Part shown: positions 5,403 through 10,353 of the stretch, in pieces | Layout of the letters: each line of letters begins with the position of its first letter | Numbering within the stretch: the stretch's first letter is position 1 | NCBI GenBank assembly: GCA_009779655.1 | Contig: WRDV01000024.1 | Span: 1-10,353 of the forward strand | DNA length: 10,353 bases | Direction: 5' to 3' | Origin: Dehalococcoidia bacterium | GTDB taxonomy: Bacteria; Chloroflexota; Dehalococcoidia; Dehalococcoidales; UBA1222 | The notes under the pieces: model-generated | What the model saw: the letters and a program-made list of their open reading frames with translations, nothing else | Told to the model about the DNA's origin: nothing | Database searches by the model: none | Translations under genes and position numbers: made by a program

Positions 5403-6968
5403 ATGAAAATTGTGACAGTAGCGGAAATGAGGCAATTTGAAGCTAATGCTGAGGCGTCCGGCGTAACAACCGCTGTTCTTATGGAGAATAGCGGGCGCGC
5501 GGTAGCGCAGCAAACAAGGCGTATCTTAGGATGCTTGGCAGATAAAAAGATAATTGTGCTTATTGGTCCCGGAAATAACGGCGGTGACGGGTTGGTGGCG
5601 GCTCGCTATTTGCAGCAGTGGGGCGCTCATGTCACGATATACTTATGTTCCGAGCGCAAAATAGATGATGACAACCTAAAGCTGGCTTTGGATGCCGGCG
5701 TTTTAATTATTGATGCCTTAGATGACCGTGAACAGCCGGGTTTGGCAACGTTGCTGTCTGCTTGCGACGGAGTGCTGGATGCTATTTTTGGCACAGGACA
5801 AAACCGATATATTGGCGGTATTTTCAAAGCGGTTCTTTCCACGTTAAGTAGAGCCAAGGAAGTAAACCCGATGATAAGGGTTATTGCTGTGGATTTGCCT
5901 TCCGGTTTGAATGCAGATAGCGGTGAGTCCGATACATTCACTCCATATGTCAATTATACAATTGCCTTGGGTTATCCCAAGCGCGGTTTATACGCTGTAA
6001 CAGGAGCTTTGCGCGCAGGCGAGGTGATTACTGTTGATATTGGGCTGCCTGCTGACTTAAATGCTGCCTCATCGTGTGAGAGCCTGACTGATAAATGGGC
6101 GCGTTCTCTGCTACCTTATCGTTTCGCATATTCTCATAAAGGCACTTACGGCAAGGTATTAGTATTTGCAGGGTCGGCTAGTTATGCCGGAGCCGCATAT
6201 TTGTGTTGCGGCGGAGTTTTGCGAGTTGGCGCCGGGTTGGTGGCGCTGGCCGGCAGCAAAGCTTTGCAATCTATAGTTGCCGGACTCTTGCCGGAGGCGG
6301 TTTATTTAACTTTGCCTGAAACTGCCGGCGGCATTGATTCAAATAGTTATAAGGTTTTGTTAGAAGAGTCGGCCGGACATGATGTTTTTCTTGCCGGATG
6401 CGGCTTAGGGCGCAAAGAAAGTACTAAGACGGTAGCTCTTAAAACCATTTTCCACTTGCCGCATAGCCCGAAGATGGTTCTTGACGCCGACGCTCTCAAC
6501 TATTTAGCCGCATCGTCAAACTGGTGGCGGCGTTTGCCTGCTGATGCAGTGCTAACGCCGCATTTAGGCGAGATGTCGCGTTTGTGCAACATGCCTGTGG
6601 AAGAGATTTTTGCTAACCGTTTTGACATAGCGCTGCAAAAAGCGAAAGAGTGGAATAAAACCATTGTGCTTAAGGGCGCCAACAGCATCATCGCTTCGCC
6701 TAACGGCGAGTTACGCATTAATTGTTCTGCCAACGCTGCATTGTCGTCAGCCGGTACAGGGGATGTTCTGGCCGGTGTTATTGCCGGACTGCTGGCGCAA
6801 GGCTTATCTTTGTTTGACGGCGCATGCTTGGGGGTTTATCTGCACGCAAAGGCCGGCGGTGCGATATGCGCAAGGCTTGGCGGCGCCGGTGTGCTGGCAT
6901 CTGATTTATTGCCGGAGCTGCCGTTGTCTATAAAACGCTTGAAAGAAACAACGCAGGCTGCGGAATAG
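5403..6968 (+). CDS. nnr: Bifunctional NAD(P)H-hydrate repair enzyme (epimerase + ADP-dependent dehydratase)
   Basis: A 521-residue fusion that repairs NADHX and NADPHX, the hydrated forms of damaged nicotinamide cofactors. The N-terminal YjeF_N half (about 1-220) interconverts the R and S epimers; it shows the start MKIVTVAEMRQFE, the nucleotide loop GPGNNGGDG (55-63), DAIFGTGQ (126-133), VDLPSG (163-168) and ALGYPKRG (188-195). The C-terminal ribokinase-like half (about 240-510) dehydrates the S form using ADP; it shows GTYGKVLVFAGS (247-258), LDADALN (360-366), LTPHLGEM (384-391), LKGA (423-426) and the ATP/ADP-site motif SSAGTGDVLAG (448-458) with D454 as the likely catalytic aspartate. 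Both halves look intact and the length is standard. It opens the operon, with coaX 15 bases after its stop. The older name yjeF also applies. Confidence 0.96.
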   Translation: MKIVTVAEMRQFEANAEASGVTTAVLMENSGRAVAQQTRRILGCLADKKIIVLIGPGNNGGDGLVAARYLQQWGAHVTIYLCSERKIDDDNLKLALDAGVLIIDALDDREQPGLATLLSACDGVLDAIFGTGQNRYIGGIFKAVLSTLSRAKEVNPMIRVIAVDLPSGLNADSGESDTFTPYVNYTIALGYPKRGLYAVTGALRAGEVITVDIGLPADLNAASSCESLTDKWARSLLPYRFAYSHKGTYGKVLVFAGSASYAGAAYLCCGGVLRVGAGLVALAGSKALQSIVAGLLPEAVYLTLPETAGGIDSNSYKVLLEESAGHDVFLAGCGLGRKESTKTVALKTIFHLPHSPKMVLDADALNYLAASSNWWRRLPADAVLTPHLGEMSRLCNMPVEEIFANRFDIALQKAKEWNKTIVLKGANSIIASPNGELRINCSANAALSSAGTGDVLAGVIAGLLAQGLSLFDGACLGVYLHAKAGGAICARLGGAGVLASDLLPELPLSIKRLKETTQAAE

Positions 6969-6983
6969 GCAGGAGTGTAGATT

Positions 6984-7751
6984 ATGCTATTGGCTGTTGG
7001 TATTGGTAATACATCCATAAAACTCGGGCTTTTTGAGGGCGATAAACTTATATATGATTGGCATATTGCCACAGACATGCATCGCATGCCCGACGAGTAT
7101 ACTGTTACATTGGATAGCTTGTTAAGACAGGCTGATGTCAGCCGGCATGACATAAAAGACTCAGCTATTTGGTGTACTGTGCCGTCGTTGACTCATACAT
7201 TCGAAGATGTGTCGCTGAAATATTTAAAAGTCGCGCCTTTTGTCGTTGCCGCCGGTATTAAAACCGGCGTGCGTATTCGCATGGATAACCCGCGCGAGGT
7301 TGGTGCTGATCGCATTGTGAATGCGGTGGCAGCGCATACGCTTTACAAAGATAATGTAATTATTGTGGATATGGGTACGGCAACTACGTTTGATACCGTT
7401 TCATGCGATGGAGATTATATGGGCGGTGCTATTGCTCCCGGCATAATGATGGCGGCAGAAGCCCTTTTCACCCGTCCCGCGCAGCTGTATAGAGTGCAGT
7501 TGACAGCGCCTAAGAAGGCTATTGGCACTAATACTATTACTGCGATGCAGTCAGGTGTTGTATTTGGCTACACGTCGCTTGTGGAGGGCATGGTGGCACG
7601 TATACAACGCGAGCTGCCGCAGAAAGCTATGGTTGTCGCAACAGGCGGCTATGCGCCGCTTATTCTTGGCGGAACAAAAGTAATTGATAAAGTTAACCCT
7701 GACCTATCCCTTATAGGTCTCAATGCACTGTACCGGCTGAATAAGGCCTAA
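6984..7751 (+). CDS. coaX: Type III pantothenate kinase, with glycine replacing the first-motif aspartate
   Basis: A 255-residue ASKHA-fold kinase that phosphorylates pantothenate, the first step of CoA synthesis; this type is usually not feedback-inhibited by CoA and requires a monovalent cation. Visible motifs: phosphate-1 loop GIGNTSIKLGLF (6-17), MDNPREVGADRIVNA (100-114) with the expected catalytic base D109, phosphate-2 loop VDMGTATTFD (128-137), GGAIAPG (147-153), AMQSGVVFGY (187-196) and the adenosine motif ATGGYAPLI (219-227). The family normally reads D(I/V)GNT at position 6; here the codon is GGT instead of GAT, so the Mg-ATP-positioning aspartate is missing. AGGAG at 6971-6975 lies eight bases before the ATG, and an in-frame TAG just upstream excludes a longer start. 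It is followed after ten bases by coaBC, the next CoA enzyme. Family is certain; activity is in question because of G6. Confidence 0.95.
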   Translation: MLLAVGIGNTSIKLGLFEGDKLIYDWHIATDMHRMPDEYTVTLDSLLRQADVSRHDIKDSAIWCTVPSLTHTFEDVSLKYLKVAPFVVAAGIKTGVRIRMDNPREVGADRIVNAVAAHTLYKDNVIIVDMGTATTFDTVSCDGDYMGGAIAPGIMMAAEALFTRPAQLYRVQLTAPKKAIGTNTITAMQSGVVFGYTSLVEGMVARIQRELPQKAMVVATGGYAPLILGGTKVIDKVNPDLSLIGLNALYRLNKA

Positions 7752-7761
7752 CGGAGGAAAT

Positions 7762-8952
7762 ATGCTGACTGATAAAACGATAGTACTGGGTATTACAGGC
7801 AGTATCGCGGCTTATAAAGCGGCAGAGCTGGCAAGCCGCCTTACTAAGGCGGGAGCCAAAGTGGAGACGGTAATGACTGAGGCGGCGCAGAGGTTTATTG
7901 TGCCGTTGACACTGCAGTCGCTCACGCATAGGCCTGTGGCATGCGATATGTGGACTCCTCTGGAGAACTTTAGCATTACACATGTTTCATTGGCTCAAGC
8001 GGCTGATGTTGCGGTTATTGCTCCGGCAACTGCAAATATTATCGCTAAAATGGCCTATGGTTTAGCTGATGACTTACTTTCCTCAATTGTACTGGCAACT
8101 AAAGCGCCGGTTATTGTAGCTCCGGCTATGAATAACAATATGTATGAGAGCTCGGTCACGCAGGAGAATATAGCGCGCTTAAGAGCCCGCGGTTTTGTTA
8201 TTGTTGAGCCCGAGATCGGGCATTTGGCGTGTAACGCGATAGGCAAAGGCAGAATGGCCGATATCGACACTGTTGTTGACGCAATCAATATGATATTGAG
8301 ACGAGAGAGAGATATGGCCGGTAAAAGGGTGGTGATAACAGCCGGCGGCACTCGCGAGCCGATTGATCCGGTGCGGTTTATTGGCAATCGCTCGTCAGGT
8401 AAGATGGGGCATGCTTTAGCTGAGGCTGCCAGAGACAGAGGGGCGGATGTGACGCTCATATCCACAGTAAGCCTAAGTCAGCCCTCAAACATGCGTGTTG
8501 TACATGTGGAAAGCGCAAGCCAGATGCTGGAAGCAGTTATGCAGACAGTGTGGCAAGCAGATGTTTTAGTAATGGCGGCGGCGGTAGCTGATTACCGCCC
8601 CAAAACGACACAAGAGAACAAGATAAAAAAAGATGCGGCGGTATTAAATATAGAGTTGGAGCGTACGCTGGATATTTTAGCTGAGGTGGAGGGCGATTTT
8701 CTGCGTATAGGCTTTGCTGCCGAGACGGAGAATTTGCTGGATAACGCCAGAAAAAAACTTGTCGATAAAAGGCTGGATTTGATTGCGGCTAACGATGTTA
8801 CTATCGCGGGCAGCGGCTTTGGTTCGGATACTAATAAGGTTACGCTTATCAGTCGTGACGGCAAGGAATATGATTTGCCACTTATGCCAAAGCGTGATGT
8901 TGCCGATAAAGTATGGGATTGGGTTGCGGCTAATACAAGAAGAGCTGCCTAA
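7762..8952 (+). CDS. coaBC: Bifunctional phosphopantothenoylcysteine decarboxylase / phosphopantothenate-cysteine ligase
   Basis: A 396-residue bifunctional enzyme (older name dfp) for CoA steps two and three: the C-terminal CoaB half joins cysteine to 4'-phosphopantothenate using CTP, and the N-terminal FMN-binding CoaC half decarboxylates the product. CoaC (about 1-180) shows GITGSIAAYKA (10-20), catalytic histidine H74 in SITHVSLA, PAMNNNMY (121-128), and the substrate-clamp cysteine C157 in HLACNAIGKGRM; the residue after that cysteine is N158 where glycine is usual. CoaB (about 186-396) shows TAGGTREPIDPVRFIGNRSSGKMG (193-216), AAVADYRP (273-280), KIKK (287-290), GFAAET (317-322) and AANDV (342-346). 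Ribosome site GGAGG at 7753-7757. It lies ten bases after coaX, so the same transcript encodes three successive CoA reactions. Confidence 0.97.
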   Translation: MLTDKTIVLGITGSIAAYKAAELASRLTKAGAKVETVMTEAAQRFIVPLTLQSLTHRPVACDMWTPLENFSITHVSLAQAADVAVIAPATANIIAKMAYGLADDLLSSIVLATKAPVIVAPAMNNNMYESSVTQENIARLRARGFVIVEPEIGHLACNAIGKGRMADIDTVVDAINMILRRERDMAGKRVVITAGGTREPIDPVRFIGNRSSGKMGHALAEAARDRGADVTLISTVSLSQPSNMRVVHVESASQMLEAVMQTVWQADVLVMAAAVADYRPKTTQENKIKKDAAVLNIELERTLDILAEVEGDFLRIGFAAETENLLDNARKKLVDKRLDLIAANDVTIAGSGFGSDTNKVTLISRDGKEYDLPLMPKRDVADKVWDWVAANTRRAA

Positions 8953-9025
8953 GAGACACCAATCAGGACTATGAGAATAATATACGTCTACTATTCAAAG
9001 CATGCGGATGGGGTATTGAGTATCT

Positions 9026-9442
9026 ATGGTGCGTAAACAGATTCAAAAAGAGTTGGATGCTTGCACAAATATTTCAGGCGGAGATGAAAAGGATACAGTT
9101 GTTGAATGCAACGAAAACGCTTTCGCCGATATACAGAACGGTGATTATCGCCATGCGCTGGAATTGTTTGAAAGAGCTTTGGAAATACGAATTGAAGAAT
9201 TTGGGCAAGGGCATCCTGAAACTGCTATGTCTTATAGCGATATCGCAGGCGTCTATTGCAATATGGGAGATTATCATAAAACCATGGAGTATTATCAAAA
9301 GGCTTATGCAATATGGCTATGCAAATTAGGTGAAGGACACCCGACTACGGTAAAAATTAAGAATGATATGGCAACGATATACGCGACTGCCGGTTTTACT
9401 TTGCCGTTTGAGGTTTGGCTGCGCAGCAAAACAGGACAGTAA
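9026..9442 (+). CDS. Small two-repeat TPR protein (kinesin-light-chain-like repeats), function unknown
   Basis: A 138-residue protein built from tandem 42-residue tetratricopeptide units. Repeat one is about residues 39-80 and repeat two about 81-122; both begin with GDY, and a G-x-GHP motif follows at the same offset (GQGHP at 60-64, GEGHP at 102-106). This is the TPR_10/TPR_12 pattern usually found in long arrays, so two repeats is short. The N-terminal 30 residues are acidic/polar with three cysteines in the whole N-half (C13, C28, C78), and the last 15 residues are unrelated. No signal peptide or membrane segment is visible. The ATG is the only in-frame start; its ribosome site is weak (GAG five bases upstream). 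It lies 73 bases after coaBC and 136 bases before valS. It may act as a protein-interaction scaffold or be a remnant of a longer TPR protein. Confidence 0.75.
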   Translation: MVRKQIQKELDACTNISGGDEKDTVVECNENAFADIQNGDYRHALELFERALEIRIEEFGQGHPETAMSYSDIAGVYCNMGDYHKTMEYYQKAYAIWLCKLGEGHPTTVKIKNDMATIYATAGFTLPFEVWLRSKTGQ

Positions 9443-9578
9443 CAAGCTGAGATCGGCTACTCAATATACTTATCAGGCGGCATACTGTGAATGTGATGAT
9501 TTCAAAAATCGAAGTAATGCATGGTAACATTAAGGTTGAATCAAAATTCTAGCCCAGTTGTGTTAAAGGATGAATGTC
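9443..9578 (+). other. Gap before valS, possible weak promoter
   Basis: The only promoter-like element I see is TATACT at 9465-9470 (5 of 6 to the -10 consensus), without a convincing -35 at the right distance. No T-box leader, which often precedes aminoacyl-tRNA synthetase genes in Firmicutes, is visible; at about 136 bases the gap is too short for a usual one. No terminator hairpin was found. Confidence 0.3.
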
Positions 9579-10353
9579 ATGATGGAGCAATTAGCTACTG
9601 ATATTCCCAAGGCCTATGAACCGCATAAGGTAGAGCAAAAGTGGTATGACTATTGGATGCAACAAGGCTATTTCACTCCAAAAATTGATCCGGAGAAAAA
9701 ACCGTTTGTCATCATTCAGCCGCCTCCGAATATTACCGGAGACTTGCATTTAGGGCATGCGCTTACGGCTACGCTGGAAGATATCATGGTTCGATGGCAT
9801 CGCATGATGGGCGAGCCTACGCTATGGCTTCCGGGGGAAGATCACGCAGGTATTGCGGCGCAGGTTGTGGTTGAGAGGGCACTGGCCAAAGAAGGACTGA
9901 CGCGCCAGCAAATCGGACGCGAAAAATTTACTGAACGTATGTGGCAATGGGTCAACGGCTGCCGTGCCAACATTGGAAATCAGCACAAACGCTTAGGCGT
10001 TTCATGCGACTGGACTCGTGAGTGTTTTACTTTAGATGAGGGACCTTCCCGCGCGGTACGTACTTTCTTCGTGCGCTTATATGAAAAGGGACTGATTTAT
10101 CGCGGTGAGCGCATTATCAATTGGTGCGCGCGCTGTGCCACGGCATTATCTGATTTGGAGGTAGAGCATGTGGACGTAGCTAGTAGTCTGTGGTATTTAA
10201 AATACCCCATAGAGGATGGCAGCGGCTTTGTCATTGTGGCTACTACTCGTCCGGAAACTATGTTGGGTGATACAGCTGTCGCAGTGAATCCGGCGGATGA
10301 GCGGTATAAGGCGTTTGCCGGGAAGAATGTGATATTACCCCTAACGCATCGTG
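9579..10353 (+). CDS. valS: Valyl-tRNA synthetase, N-terminal part, 3' end outside window
   Basis: A class I aminoacyl-tRNA synthetase that charges tRNA-Val. About 258 of a usual roughly 880 residues are visible. They include the N-terminal PHKVEQKWYDYW segment, the ATP-binding motif PPPNITGDLHLGH (48-60) with the HIGH-type sequence HLGH at 57-60, GEDHAGIAAQVVVE (usual form GTDHAGIATQ), RLGVSCDWTRE, INWCARCATALSDLEVEH, and the start of the CP1 editing domain with ATTRPETMLGDTAVAVNP, which hydrolyses mischarged Thr-tRNA. The KMSKS loop lies outside. Three in-frame ATGs occur at 9570, 9579 and 9582; I chose 9579 because AAGGA at 9566-9570 is eight bases away. Clearly ValS rather than IleS or LeuS from the NITGDLHLGHAL and DHAGIA motifs. 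Confidence 0.96.
   Translation, partial: MMEQLATDIPKAYEPHKVEQKWYDYWMQQGYFTPKIDPEKKPFVIIQPPPNITGDLHLGHALTATLEDIMVRWHRMMGEPTLWLPGEDHAGIAAQVVVERALAKEGLTRQQIGREKFTERMWQWVNGCRANIGNQHKRLGVSCDWTRECFTLDEGPSRAVRTFFVRLYEKGLIYRGERIINWCARCATALSDLEVEHVDVASSLWYLKYPIEDGSGFVIVATTRPETMLGDTAVAVNPADERYKAFAGKNVILPLTHR

Noticed and set aside
5310..5513. 67-codon minus-strand reading frame at the nnr start
   Set aside because: It overlaps the nnr promoter and 5' coding region, and has no recognisable domain or ribosome site.
6160..6920. Frequent GCCGG words in nnr, considered as a restriction-site or uptake-signal cluster
   Set aside because: They mostly fall in frame as Ala-Gly codon pairs of a glycine/alanine-rich protein, so codon use explains them.
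8055..8465. 136-codon minus-strand frame opposite coaBC
   Set aside because: It is the antisense shadow of a well-supported gene with a composition typical of reverse translation (rich in Ser, Ala, Ile), and has no motif.
1..10353. Search for a defence, mobile or otherwise new multi-gene system
   Set aside because: All sizeable genes except the small TPR protein fall into well-known metabolic or transport families; no transposase, integrase, nuclease, direct-repeat array or toxin-antitoxin pair was seen.

Overview
The window reads as ordinary bacterial chromosome: densely packed metabolic and housekeeping genes, with no insertion sequence, phage gene, CRISPR array, tRNA or rRNA that I can recognise. 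The closest guess at origin is a strict anaerobe, either a Dehalococcoidia-like Chloroflexota member or an anaerobic Firmicute. Three things point that way: an oxygen-sensitive 2-hydroxyacyl-CoA dehydratase activase, a homocitrate/Re-citrate-synthase-type enzyme, and CoA synthesis through a type III pantothenate kinase. This is inference from gene content and protein flavour; I could not run a search.

Left half, all on the minus strand and read from right to left: an M20 metallopeptidase (3915-5099), a CoA-dehydratase activase of the BadF/HgdC family (2952-3785), a two-gene ABC-2 exporter with ATPase (1935-2870) and permease (1105-1935), and a homocitrate/Re-citrate-synthase-family enzyme (872 down to the window edge, incomplete). 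Intergenic gaps of about 80, 130 and 230 bases carry recognisable -10 elements, so these are probably several short transcription units rather than one operon.

Right half, all on the plus strand: nnr (NAD(P)H-hydrate repair, 5403-6968), coaX (6984-7751) and coaBC (7762-8952), separated by only 15 and 10 bases and with good Shine-Dalgarno sites at the two internal genes. They form a cofactor operon: CoaX phosphorylates pantothenate, CoaBC carries out the next two CoA steps, and Nnr repairs damaged NAD(P)H. A small two-repeat TPR protein (9026-9442) follows, then the start of valS (9579 to the window edge).

The two halves diverge from a 303-base region between 5100 and 5402. The best promoters on both sides place the transcription start at or within a base of the initiator ATG, so both flanking genes look leaderless. 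The other observation most worth checking is that CoaX has glycine in place of the normally invariant first-motif aspartate. I found no evidence of a previously undescribed multi-gene system here.
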